A program made the translations under genes and the position numbers. A DNA stretch of 64,000 bases from a virus. The stretch is taken from positions 1 to 64,000 of the IMG/VR virus record IMGVR_UViG_3300036831_000050; one strand, 5' to 3'. The notes below the pieces were generated by a model that saw nothing but the letters and a program-made list of their open reading frames with translations, ran no database searches and was not told the origin of the DNA. Of the stretch, positions 52,058-59,550 are shown piece by piece (position 1 is the stretch's first letter; each line of letters opens with the position of its first letter).

Positions 52058-53376
52058 GCTGTCACCTCCACGCCAGCGACGCCAGCGCCATAGGTCTCGG
52101 GAATGAGTCGGCGGTACAGGTAGGTTCGCAGGGCACGTGTCACCACATCGGCGGTGCCGTATCGCGCCTTCTCGCCACCCATGGTCCCTTCGTCTGGGTC
52201 CATGCCCAGGTGGATGAAGACGCCGGTATCGGAGTAGCCCGCTTCGCGCAGTGCGTTGACGAACATGCTCGGCACGTAGTACCGCTCGCGAATGTGCTGT
52301 TCGAGATGGTCAGTGCCGAACGCCTCAGCACGCGGTTCGTTGGGATCGCGCAGCGCGCAGCCCCAGCAATCGCCGCCACTGGGCAACTTGAGTCCGTTCG
52401 TAACCAGCTCGTTGACGGCATCGGCCACGAACTTGTTGATGCGCTTCTTCTTCTTCTCCAACTGGCGCTCGCGGCGAGCATTGCGCTCGATCTCTCGCCG
52501 GTTCGGACGCGGGGCATAGCCCTCGGCGTTGACTTCCATGCCATCGGTGAAGGGCACGCGGTTGCGTTCGTCCCACTCCCGGTAGAGCTTCCGCGCAGCC
52601 TTGACAGCTCGGAACTCCTCCAGATAGGCGTCCTGCCACGCTTCGCGGGTCTCGAACCGTTCGAGCATCGCTGTCATCTTCGCGTAGCCCTCGGTTCGGT
52701 TGCGACCCCAGCCGCCGCCGTTCATGGCCTCAGACCACGCGCGGTGCTGGCGCTCGAACAGCGCGCAGTGTGGGCATTGCTCCCACTTGTGTTCGTCGGC
52801 ATCGGGGAACGTGGTCTCCGGCCGTGGGGCGTGATAGTTGTACTGCTCTTCGCGCCAGGCGGTTGCCACGTGCACGACACGCCGGACCTTCGCGGAGAAG
52901 TACCCGTCGCAGTGTTCGAGCGTGATGTCATCGTCGCGATGCTCGCCCTCACGAATGAACACCTCGCGGGTCTCCGGTTCGCAGGTCTCGGTGCCAGCGA
53001 TGCAGCCCTCGGTGGGCTTGACAGGCTCAGGGCCAGGGTCGAGCGCGTGGAACGGCTTTGGGATCGTTCGCTGCGGCCAACGCTCCGGGCGTGGGTCGTC
53101 TGGGTCCGGCTCAGCGCGCACGTACCAGTCGCCGCGCTCGCTCACAATGTGGGGCGTGACGGCCGAGAGTCTGTCCTTCGTGGTCACAGTTCGCCAGCCG
53201 CCGCTATTGAGCGTGACGCGGCCGTCCCTGTGGAACGTCGCGATGTCTGTGGCGTGCAACCTCAGCGCGTAGGTGTCCTCGTCGCGCCGTTCGATGCGAG
53301 TGTTGTTGGCGTACGGCTTTGACCGCTTATCGCGGGCACTTGAGACAAGCTGTTCGCACTGTGCGAAATCGAGCAT
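52054..53376 (-). CDS. conserved phage protein of unknown function
   Basis: The product has 440 residues. The ATG at 53376 follows CAGGAGACC; longer frames upstream are shadows. The N-terminus has ANNTRIERRDEDTYALRLH and TFHRDGRVTLNSGGWRTVTT, a pattern common in many phages. A Cys-rich middle (WEQCPHCALF, CWGCALRDP) and a basic coiled segment (RRERQLEKKKKRINKFV) follow. It was not assigned a function. Confidence 0.65.
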   Translation of the reverse strand: MLDFAQCEQLVSSARDKRSKPYANNTRIERRDEDTYALRLHATDIATFHRDGRVTLNSGGWRTVTTKDRLSAVTPHIVSERGDWYVRAEPDPDDPRPERWPQRTIPKPFHALDPGPEPVKPTEGCIAGTETCEPETREVFIREGEHRDDDITLEHCDGYFSAKVRRVVHVATAWREEQYNYHAPRPETTFPDADEHKWEQCPHCALFERQHRAWSEAMNGGGWGRNRTEGYAKMTAMLERFETREAWQDAYLEEFRAVKAARKLYREWDERNRVPFTDGMEVNAEGYAPRPNRREIERNARRERQLEKKKKRINKFVADAVNELVTNGLKLPSGGDCWGCALRDPNEPRAEAFGTDHLEQHIRERYYVPSMFVNALREAGYSDTGVFIHLGMDPDEGTMGGEKARYGTADVVTRALRTYLYRRLIPETYGAGVAGVEVTA

Positions 53377-53398
53377 GATGGTCTCCTGTGTAGGTGGG

Positions 53399-53707
53399 TC
53401 AGTTGTCGTCCAGCGAGTACAGTCCGAACTCGCCGTCGTTCCAGCTCCAAGCGTGTCCTTCGAGCGGACGCTGTTCGTTGAGCCAGCTCTCTGCGTCGTC
53501 TGCGCAGTCCACCAGCCGCTCGAACTCGTCCACGTCCAGCGGGGGTTCGGTGCTCGGCCCCATGGCCGCGAGATGGCGCCGCGCGAGATCGCTCGCCTCG
53601 TCGTCCTCCCAGCCGAACTCGGCCGCAACTTGGACCGCACGCGCGAGCGCGTACTGGCCCCAATGGCCGTCCACGTAGCACCCAGGTTCGGGCTTAGCAT
53701 CGGTCAC
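53399..53707 (-). CDS. small acidic protein, unknown
   Basis: The 102-residue product starts at a GTG with AACTGGAGAAC as ribosome site. It is acidic and helical (ASDLARRHLAAMG, FERLVDCADDAESWLNEQ). The leader shares the 12-mer AGCGAACTGGAG with the MoxR gene leader. Function unknown. Confidence 0.6.
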   Translation of the reverse strand: MTDAKPEPGCYVDGHWGQYALARAVQVAAEFGWEDDEASDLARRHLAAMGPSTEPPLDVDEFERLVDCADDAESWLNEQRPLEGHAWSWNDGEFGLYSLDDN

Positions 53708-53850
53708 GACAGTTCTCCAGTTCGCTCGTAAGGTCGAGCGAGGTTGTAGGTGGGTTCTGGCGGGTTCGCGGGAAGTTCACCCGCGCGCAAGTCAAAGGTT
53801 AGGGCATGGCGCGAACCGCCGTACCCGACAGCTCGCGCCACAGTGCCCAA
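53708..53850. other. gap with two hairpins
   Basis: A 6-base stem CGCGGG/CCCGCG spans 53767-53785. A longer structure spans 53802-53848 (TGGCGCGA/TCGCGCCA with outer GGGCA/TGCCC). The second is next to the stop of the small gene at 53851 and could be its terminator. Confidence 0.5.
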
Positions 53851-53937
53851 TCAGTCCTCGACGCGCGTGAGCAGTTCGTAGCCAGTGTCCTCAGGGACAC
53901 GGAACGCTTCGCGCAGCCGGTGCAACAGTCGGCGCAT
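53851..53937 (-). CDS. 28-residue basic peptide
   Basis: The ATG at 53937 has an ideal AGGAGG seven bases before it. The peptide is RRLLHRLREAFRVPEDTG plus a short acidic tail, and should form an amphipathic basic helix. The strong ribosome site is the main support for coding. Function unknown. Confidence 0.5.
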   Translation of the reverse strand: MRRLLHRLREAFRVPEDTGYELLTRVED

Positions 53938-54304
53938 TGCCAACCTCCTGTGTAGAAGACTCCCGCGCGCAACAGCGCACGTATTCGCGCGGGCATTACT
54001 CACGGTGCGCCCGTGAGGGTTCGTGCAACATTCGACAGCACGTCGTCAGCAGCGGGCAGGAACCGCAGCTCGCTGTAAGCGGGGTCGTTGTTCGTGGCAG
54101 TGTGCCTCTGCCCTGTGGTTCGCTGGACTGGCGGAGCTTGCAGTGCGCAAGGACACCAGCAGCGCGTGACGCTCGCGGCGCCACTGTTCGCGGCGGTCTC
54201 ACACTGTTCGCCAAACAGTGCGAGTGTGCCGAGACCGTGTTCACGTCTGCGCGCGGCTGTTCGAGCACACGCGCACACGCGAGCACGGGGGATGGCCCCC
54301 CTGC
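53938..54304. other. intergenic region with cruciform-like repeat and possible gene remnant
   Basis: No convincing gene is seen in these 367 bases. A strong nested inverted repeat lies at 54195-54236 (GGTCTC/GAGACC outer; CACTGTT/AACAGTG inner). The frame on the minus strand ending at 54000 has a natural-looking last stretch (DPAYSELRFLPAADDVL) but no credible start, so it may be a decayed gene. Confidence 0.4.
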
Positions 54305-54622
54305 TCAGCTTGCGCCGAGCAGGGAAGCGATCTCCTCCGGGGTGATGACCGCGCCGATGGCCGCGCCGATGGCCGCGAGCGGGAGCGTTTGCTCCGAGCT
54401 GCCATCGCGCAGCACCAGCACGGGCACGCGGGTATTGTCGCGGCCGACCAGCCGCGCGCCGCGCGTGACATACGCGGCATCGGAAACCTCGGGCACGCTC
54501 GCGCGGGGTGCGCTCTTATCGACCAGCACGCGAGACTCGCGCCGCGCGGAGACCTTGAAGTCTGCGAGCGTGTCTGTCTTCGCGGCCGGAGCGGCCGGGG
54601 TGGTCGTTGTCTTACCGGGCAT
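54305..54622 (-). CDS. small protein at the divergent control region, unknown
   Basis: The product has 105 residues. The ATG at 54622 follows GGAGGAG and is preferred over longer starts. A basic Thr/Ala/Lys N-terminus precedes strands (RVPVLVLRDGSSEQTLPL) and a hydrophobic helix (AAIGAAIGAVITPEEIASLL). It is divergent from the gene at 55055 across a palindromic region and could be a regulator. No HTH was recognised. Confidence 0.6.
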   Translation of the reverse strand: MPGKTTTTPAAPAAKTDTLADFKVSARRESRVLVDKSAPRASVPEVSDAAYVTRGARLVGRDNTRVPVLVLRDGSSEQTLPLAAIGAAIGAVITPEEIASLLGAS

Positions 54623-55054
54623 AACTCCTCCGATCTCACGCGGGAAGGTCCCGCGAGTGTTGACTCTGACACTAGGTACAGTGCGCCGCCCCCTGAAAAG
54701 GTTACGGGCCAACTGGCGGCCGAGCGTAACCTTTTGCCCGCTTGGCCCACTGTACCTAGTGAAGGCGCCGAGCTGGCCCGCCACTGTGGCGGCCACACTA
54801 GGAACAGTGCTCAAGGCGCCGCAAAGGTTTCGGCCGCACATTGGCCGCGCCGCTCGCCCCACTCGCCCCACCCCGCCATGATTCGGCGGCCGTCCGCCAA
54901 TGTGCGGCCAACACTCTGCGAGATTGCGCGAGCGGCGCGGCGGCCGTGCGGCGCGGCGGGTAGTACAAACGTCCAGAGTCGTAACCTTCCAACTGAAGTT
55001 GGCCGATAATAGCCGCGAAGCGGCTACCGGCCGCCAAACGGAAGGGAAGACCAG
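54623..55054. promoter_or_regulatory. divergent control region dense in inverted repeats
   Basis: The 432 bases between divergent genes hold several elements. CACTAGGTACAGTG (54670-54683) has its exact reverse complement at 54748-54761, and a variant CACTAGGAACAGTG lies at 54796-54809. AAAAGGTTACG/CGTAACCTTTT (54696-54706/54725-54735) has the same centre as the first pair. GGCCGCACATTGGC/GCCAATGTGCGGCC lies at 54832-54845/54896-54909. CCAACTGAAGTTGG lies near 54989 and TAGCCGC/GCGGCTA at 55010-55026. Candidate promoters overlap the 14-mers. Operator array or replication origin are the main options. Confidence 0.65.
54734..54762 (+). promoter_or_regulatory. candidate rightward promoter overlapping the operator-like repeat
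   Basis: TTGCCC (54734-54739), 17 bases, TAGTGA (54757-54762). The -10 overlaps the inverted 14-mer, so binding there would block it. A TAGTGT -10 on the other strand at 54669-54674 could drive the leftward gene in the same way. Confidence 0.35.
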
Positions 55055-56107
55055 ATGTCACCCCGCAACACTCTCACCCCGGCCGAGCGAATCACGCTCA
55101 AGCGTGAAGTGTCGGCCGCCAGACTGGCCGCCAAGCGTGCCGCCGATGCCCGGACCGAATCACTCCGGCCGAGCGGCGGGCCAGCACTGCTACCGAATCT
55201 GGCCCAAATGCGCGAGCTGCGCGGCCAGCTCGAAGCGGCCGAGCTGCTGAAGCTGGCCCGCTCCGCCGCACGTTTGGAGCTGCGCGGCGAACGGTACTCG
55301 GCAGATGACCGCGCCGATGTCGCCGCGTCCATAGTGGCGGCCGTGCTGGCCGACACTGGCGGAGCGATGCCGCGCCGCGAATCACCCCGGATCAAACTTG
55401 GCCGCTTGTGCGGCGACGCGAAGAACTTGCGCCGCTCAATCGACGCGGCGCGGGAGCGTGACCAGCTCGAAGCTGGCCGCGAAGCTGCGCGGCATGCGCT
55501 CACGGCCGATGCTCTGGGCCACTCGCCCACCCCGGCCGCTCATGCCGCCATCGTGGCCCGCTCTGGGGAGCTGGCCGCCGAGCGTGCCGCCACTGCGATA
55601 TGCGCCGAGCTTGGCCTACCGGCCGACCCGGACACGGCCGCTTGGAGCGTGCTCTATCAATGGGCACGCGGCGCCACTGGCGAAGTCTGCGCCGCCGAGC
55701 GTGGGGCCACGTGGGGAGCTTGGAAGGTCCGCCAGACACGCGGCGCCAAGTTCCTGCGCGAGTTCTACTCCGCCGCCGAGCTGATGGCGCGGCTAACGCT
55801 TGGCGCCACAGTGGGCGAGGATGGCGCGATTGTCTTTGCTCTGGAGGATGACTCGCGCGAAGCGCACGGCCGCACGCCGATCATGGCGCCAGACTGGCGC
55901 GAGCACCCCGACACGGCCGCGCCGATGCTCAAGCGGGCCATGTCACCCCGCGAGCGTGTCCACTGGCGCCGCCGCCGCGAGCATCGCGCCGACACGGCCG
56001 AGCAGACGGCCGCCGCTCTGGCCAGACTGGCCCGCGCGTATGCCACCAGCTCGCGCCGCGAACGTGCCGCCGCCAGAACTTCAGACCTACCCCGGATAGG
56101 AGGATGA
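55055..56107 (+). CDS. Ala/Arg-rich protein, unknown
   Basis: The 350-residue protein is very rich in Ala, Arg and Glu and is predicted helical (ERITLKREVSAARLAAKRAA, GQLEAAELLKLARSAARLEL). A short strand region lies near 235-265 (GATVGEDGAIVFALEDDS) and the C-terminus is basic. The upstream box GATAAT (55005-55010) is a -10 candidate. Base composition (GCCGCC runs) differs from flanking genes. It may bind DNA or be a regulator; the family was not recognised. Confidence 0.6.
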   Translation: MSPRNTLTPAERITLKREVSAARLAAKRAADARTESLRPSGGPALLPNLAQMRELRGQLEAAELLKLARSAARLELRGERYSADDRADVAASIVAAVLADTGGAMPRRESPRIKLGRLCGDAKNLRRSIDAARERDQLEAGREAARHALTADALGHSPTPAAHAAIVARSGELAAERAATAICAELGLPADPDTAAWSVLYQWARGATGEVCAAERGATWGAWKVRQTRGAKFLREFYSAAELMARLTLGATVGEDGAIVFALEDDSREAHGRTPIMAPDWREHPDTAAPMLKRAMSPRERVHWRRRREHRADTAEQTAAALARLARAYATSSRRERAAARTSDLPRIGG

Positions 56108-56111
56108 CCAG

Positions 56112-56354
56112 ATGACCAGCGAAGAGACCGCACGCGCAGCTCTGGCCCGCTCACGCGGGCCATGGGCCACCCCGGCCGCGCGAGCACTGGCGGAGCGTGT
56201 CCAAGCGTGCGAGCTGGCCGCTCTGGCCCGCTCCGCGCCGCTCACCCCGGCCGCGCCGCACGTGCCCGCTCGCGCAGTGCCGCCCCCGTACCGGCCGCGC
56301 ATGCTGGCCCGCGTGCTGATGGCCGCCGCGCCGCATGCGCTGCGCGCGGGGTAG
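56112..56354 (+). CDS. small Ala/Pro-rich protein
   Basis: The product has 80 residues and follows GGAGGATGACC. Its composition matches the preceding protein (ALARSRGPWATPAARALAE), with a Pro-rich centre and a hydrophobic end (MLARVLMAAAPHAL). It is probably the second gene of the same transcript. Function unknown. Confidence 0.5.
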   Translation: MTSEETARAALARSRGPWATPAARALAERVQACELAALARSAPLTPAAPHVPARAVPPPYRPRMLARVLMAAAPHALRAG

Positions 56355-56795
56355 CGTGGGAAGTCCACGCGCGGACGTGCCGCCCCCCCCTTCCGCGTGG
56401 GAGGACGGGTGGCGCGCCCGAACCCCTCACCTGACTCTCTCCCGCAGTAGACCCCCTCTCGCACCGCTTACGAACTGTGTCGAGTTCTGCGGTAACAGTC
56501 CAACTGCCGTTCACTCCTAGCCAGCCCCCCAGGCCGACGGCCCGCGAGCGCCCCCCATCGGGTCCACCAGGGGACGGTCGGCGCCAATTCCTGCACAGTG
56601 CATACTCGCGGGGCGACACTGCGGCTCCCACGGTGATACTGTGCACCCGCCTAGGGTTACCTCTCCCGCTTGCCCCCTCGTCCGCCTTGCTCAGGGTCGC
56701 ACCCTGTGTCGGGCCACCTGGGGCCTCGCGGTGAAGTGGCTCTAGGCTACGGCGCCCCCACCGGGGCTTCCCCGTAGAGGGTGGGCGGCTTCTGA
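56355..56795. other. non-coding stretch with hairpins
   Basis: No credible gene is visible. The segment has C-runs, an extended -10-like TGATACTGT near 56633-56641 and a compound hairpin near 56750-56790 (CGGGG/CCCCG inside GCCCCCACC/GGGTGGGC), plausible as a terminator for the upstream pair. Confidence 0.4.
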
Positions 56796-56824
56796 TCGGC
56801 AGAGTCGCCCCCCTCTGATACTCT
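56796..56824 (+). promoter_or_regulatory. promoter for leaderless gene at 56832
   Basis: TCGGCA (56796-56801), 17 bases, TACTCT (56819-56824) preceded by TGA, an extended -10. The next GTG lies eight bases downstream at the expected start site. Confidence 0.55.
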
Positions 56825-56831
56825 CACCCGC

Positions 56832-57050
56832 GTGGCGGACACAGGCATCGTGCGCGAGCTGCTGGGGTGCGAGTGGGGTCGGGCACTCTCCACACCCGAC
56901 GATACTGTGCCCTGCGAGGAGCGCGCCGTCGGCTACGTGGTCGTTCACGACGGCGATGCGGAGGCCGCCTTCAAGCTGTGCCAGCGCCACCACGACCGCC
57001 TCTCCCAGGAGACCACCCCGAGGGAGGTGACCGATGGCGCCCCCGCTTGA
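56832..57050 (+). CDS. small Cys/His protein, probably leaderless
   Basis: The 72-residue product starts at a GTG without a ribosome site, right at the predicted transcript start. Cys13, Cys28 and CQRHH may bind zinc. It overlaps the next gene by 17 bases. Function unknown. Confidence 0.55.
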   Translation: MADTGIVRELLGCEWGRALSTPDDTVPCEERAVGYVVVHDGDAEAAFKLCQRHHDRLSQETTPREVTDGAPA

Positions 57051-57351
57051 GCGCCAGGGCCTTGACCTGCTGCTGGCGAAGTTCCCCGAGGCGACCGTCT
57101 ACCACGCTGGCCGCCCGCTGGTCTTGGACCGGCAGATGTGCGGCACCGTGATGGAGACTCCCTGGCTGGCCTGCGACCTGACAGTGGACGGCACCGTGCG
57201 CAAGTTCGCTATCTGGAAGACGACCGGCGCGGTGTACGAGCTGGACGAGCACGGCGCCGTCATGGAGGACACGCTGTTCGGCTACCCCTGCGCAGTGTGC
57301 GGCTTCCAGGGCACCTGCGGCGACCCACCCGGAGAGGACTGTCACTCATGA
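57034..57351 (+). CDS. hypothetical Cys-rich protein
   Basis: The 105-residue product has GAGGTGACC as ribosome site. It is alpha/beta with Cys residues at MCGTVM, LACDL and a terminal PCAVCGFQGTCG cluster, which could bind zinc. ATGA overlap with the next gene. Function unknown. Confidence 0.6.
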   Translation: MAPPLERQGLDLLLAKFPEATVYHAGRPLVLDRQMCGTVMETPWLACDLTVDGTVRKFAIWKTTGAVYELDEHGAVMEDTLFGYPCAVCGFQGTCGDPPGEDCHS

Positions 57352-57719
57352 AGCTCCGCCGTGACCTGCTGAGCGAGCAGGAGATGCGCGACGCCGTGCT
57401 GTGCGGCGAGGCCATGGCGCTGCGCCAGATGAACAAGCCGATCTCCCCCGAGCACCAGGAGGCCGAGCGCCGACACGCTGCCTGGCGCAAGGCCGAGGAG
57501 GAGGGCATGGGCACGGCGCCGGAAGTGACTTACGGGCCAATTCTCGTTTCGCTGTTAGTCGTGCTCTCGACCATCGGCCTCGCCGTGGCCGTGGGCTTCC
57601 TGCTCAGGGACGAGGGCGCACCGAAGTGGGGTGCCGAGCTGGGCGCCATACTCACCCTGCTGGTCATGTGTGCCAACTGCCTGCTCTTCGCCGTTCTGTA
57701 CGCCACTACCCGGAGGTGA
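57348..57719 (+). CDS. two-helix membrane protein
   Basis: The 123-residue protein has a charged cytoplasmic N-terminus (1-62), a first membrane helix about 66-91 (ILVSLLVVLSTIGLAVAVGF) and a second about 99-121 (LGAILTLLVMCANCLLFAVL). It could be a holin or a superinfection-exclusion factor, but no lysis gene adjoins it. The start is fixed by the ATGA overlap. Confidence 0.65.
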   Translation: MKLRRDLLSEQEMRDAVLCGEAMALRQMNKPISPEHQEAERRHAAWRKAEEEGMGTAPEVTYGPILVSLLVVLSTIGLAVAVGFLLRDEGAPKWGAELGAILTLLVMCANCLLFAVLYATTRR

Positions 57720-57721
57720 CA

Positions 57722-57928
57722 GTGGACGAGAACCCCAACGCATACGACGTACAGGGCATCGCTGCGGCGCATGACAGCCTCCAGTCGGTGCTCCCACCCC
57801 AGCTCGACAAGCTGTGGAAGGCCGGGGCCACGCTGGAGGACATCGAGGCGTCCCTGGCCGTGGCCGTCCAGTCCTGCTCGATGTACGGCCGTCACCAACA
57901 CTGCACCGTCACGGTGGCGCTCTCATGA
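57722..57928 (+). CDS. small hypothetical protein
   Basis: The product has 68 residues and starts at a GTG after CGGAGGTGAC. A single long helix (LDKLWKAGATLEDIEASLAV) and a Cys/His-bearing end (CSMYGRHQHCTVTV) are visible. ATGA overlap downstream. Function unknown. Confidence 0.55.
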   Translation: MDENPNAYDVQGIAAAHDSLQSVLPPQLDKLWKAGATLEDIEASLAVAVQSCSMYGRHQHCTVTVALS

Positions 57929-58137
57929 TGGTCAAGGTGGAGGTGCTGCATCGGCACGGCCGTCCCGGCGACACGCCGGTCTGGCAGTCGGCGGCCATGG
58001 AGGTGGGCGAGGCCGAGCACTACGTGCCTTCGGACGACCTGATGCAGGAGTTGCACGACTGCCTGGCCGAGCAGGCGCAGCGGGTGGTGGAGGGCAACGC
58101 CTGCGAAGTCACCGTCACCTTCCAGCCAGCCGTATGA
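57925..58137 (+). CDS. small alpha/beta protein
   Basis: The 70-residue product has strand MVKVEVLHRHG, helix DDLMQELHDCLAEQAQRVVE and strand CEVTVTFQPA. Two ATG codons in tandem; the first is used because of the overlap. No family recognised. Confidence 0.55.
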   Translation: MMVKVEVLHRHGRPGDTPVWQSAAMEVGEAEHYVPSDDLMQELHDCLAEQAQRVVEGNACEVTVTFQPAV

Positions 58138-58343
58138 CCGAGCCTGTCACACACATCTACGTGGGCGGGTCGAAGAAGGTGTGGTGCGGCATCAAGCTGG
58201 CGCGCGACGCGCAGGGCCACCTCCGCTTCAGCACCCCGGCGCCGATCACCGAGGGCGAGTTCGTGGACGGCCACCACGGGTCCAGGGACCTATGCCCGGA
58301 CTGCCGTCAGCGCGTAGTGGCTATCAGGGGCGAGCCTGCGTGA
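58134..58343 (+). CDS. small zinc-binding protein
   Basis: The product has 69 residues. A Cys at KVWCGIKL and CPDCRQR at the end suggest a zinc site, with strands between them. Overlaps on both sides. Phage proteins of this size and pattern are common but uncharacterised. Confidence 0.55.
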   Translation: MTEPVTHIYVGGSKKVWCGIKLARDAQGHLRFSTPAPITEGEFVDGHHGSRDLCPDCRQRVVAIRGEPA

Positions 58344-58762
58344 CACCCGGCATGCCAGCCCAGGACGACGACGAGCCGTGCCCCTGGTGCCAGTGCCCGC
58401 CCGAGAAGTACGACGGGCACGCCTGCGACGAGTATCCGCCCCAGCCCGAGCACTGTCACCATGAGTGGGTGCTGGGCAACGATGACTGCATACACCGCTG
58501 CGGCACCCGGTGGTCAGAGCTTCACCCCGACCACCCCGACATGCTGCTGGACCCCGAGCCTGGCTGGGAGGGTAAGACGGTCACGGCCAGGGCGCTGGAG
58601 CGGTCGGCCGAGGAGCTACGTGCGCTGGCCGACTGGGTACGCGGCGTGAGGACCACGCACTACATCATCGACAAGTTCATGGCCCGCCTGTGCCTGCTGG
58701 TCACCTTCGCCGCTGGCATGGCCATCGGGGCACTGGTCATGGTCCTGGCCATCTTCGGCTAG
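58340..58762 (+). CDS. Cys/His-rich protein with C-terminal membrane anchor
   Basis: The 140-residue product starts at a GTGA overlap. Residues 10-60 hold many Cys and His (CPWCQCPPEK, EHCHHEWVLG, CIHRCGTRW). The end is one membrane helix (CLLVTFAAGMAIGALVMVLA). It would place a zinc domain at the inner face of the membrane. Function unknown. Confidence 0.6.
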   Translation: MTPGMPAQDDDEPCPWCQCPPEKYDGHACDEYPPQPEHCHHEWVLGNDDCIHRCGTRWSELHPDHPDMLLDPEPGWEGKTVTARALERSAEELRALADWVRGVRTTHYIIDKFMARLCLLVTFAAGMAIGALVMVLAIFG

Positions 58763-58882
58763 ACTCACCGCCGTCAACGACGAGAGGAGGCGCACCCACG
58801 CCCAACCTGCGCGGGCTTCCAGTAATCGGAGCTAGTGCGAACGCGCCCGCTGGACAGTGACCATACGAACTAGGAGGCTTCA
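58763..58882 (+). other. intergenic leader before the secreted protein
   Basis: The 120-base gap has TAGACT overlapping the previous stop as a weak -10 candidate and GGAGG just before the next GTG. No other feature was seen. Confidence 0.35.
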
Positions 58883-59437
58883 GTGAAGCGTCTGATTCTC
58901 GCGGCGAGCTGTGTGCTCGCCGTTTCTGCGCCCGCCGCTCTGGCCGCAACGCCGACGCGGGCACACACCACGAAGTACACCCACCTCTACCGAGAGGTTG
59001 CCCGGAAGTTCGGCAAGCGGACCCCTGGCCGCAACATCGTCAACGATGGCGTGTCCTCTGGGCGCGGCGCCACCGACGCTGAGGTGGCCAAGAGCATCAC
59101 GGTGCTGGAGCGCATGCTGGCTCCGCCCCCGGTGCCAAGCTCGGTGCCAAGTGGCAACCCGGCTGGCACCACCAGTTACGGGTCAACTTCCGTCAGCTCG
59201 TACAGCTCGGCGGGCGCGTCGGGAGTCCCGGCGTGTGCATCGGAGTCGGGGACGAACTACTCGACTGGCTCGGCCAATACCAACGCCTCGTCTGGCGCCA
59301 CCGGCCGCTACCAGATCATTCCGTCCACGGCTGCGGCCTATGGCTGCGATCTCTCGACACCGGCAGGGCAGGACTCCTGCGCTCAGGCCATCTACGCCCA
59401 CCAGGGCGCTGGTGCCTGGGTGGGTTGCGGGGGCTAG
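58883..59437 (+). CDS. secreted Rpf/transglycosylase-like cell-wall protein
   Basis: The 184-residue product starts at a GTG after TAGGAGGC. It has a signal peptide (1-21, ILAASCVLAVSAPAALA, cleavage probably after ALA) and a Ser/Thr-rich linker. The C-terminal domain (115-184) has ESGTNYS, SGATGRYQIIPSTAAAYG and YAHQGAGAWVGCGG. This is the resuscitation-promoting-factor/lytic transglycosylase pattern, with Glu121 as catalytic acid. It would act on host peptidoglycan from outside, either to help release or to alter growth state. Confidence 0.7.
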   Translation: MKRLILAASCVLAVSAPAALAATPTRAHTTKYTHLYREVARKFGKRTPGRNIVNDGVSSGRGATDAEVAKSITVLERMLAPPPVPSSVPSGNPAGTTSYGSTSVSSYSSAGASGVPACASESGTNYSTGSANTNASSGATGRYQIIPSTAAAYGCDLSTPAGQDSCAQAIYAHQGAGAWVGCGG

Positions 59438-59448
59438 GACGCGGAGCT

Positions 59449-59479
59449 GGGGTTTCCACTCGATTCGGGTGGAAACCCC
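59449..59479 (+). terminator. hairpin terminator after the Rpf-like gene
   Basis: GGGGTTTCCAC (59449-59459) and GTGGAAACCCC (59469-59479) form a perfect 11-base stem with a nine-base loop. No U-tract follows, as is common in high-GC hosts. Confidence 0.7.
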
Positions 59480-59506
59480 GCACCCCGCAAAGAGCGACAA
59501 TCTGTG

Positions 59507-59537
59507 GTGTCGCAGGCTGCCACAGTTCTGATACCGT
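59507..59537 (+). promoter_or_regulatory. promoter with shared GCAGGCTGCCACAG block
   Basis: GTGTCGC (59507-59513) then TACCGT (59532-59537) preceded by TGA as extended -10. The 14-mer GCAGGCTGCCACAG lies between them and recurs in the promoter at 62122. Transcription would start near 59544. Confidence 0.55.
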
Positions 59538-59550
59538 CCCCGCCTCAGGC

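Noticed and set aside
53996-54286. Leftward frames of about 95 codons
   Set aside because: No credible start or ribosome site and mostly Cys/Arg-rich random-looking sequence; only the last part of one frame looks protein-like.
56477-56734. 85-codon rightward frame in the non-coding gap
   Set aside because: No ribosome site, Pro/Ser-rich composition typical of a random GC-rich frame, and hairpins cross it.
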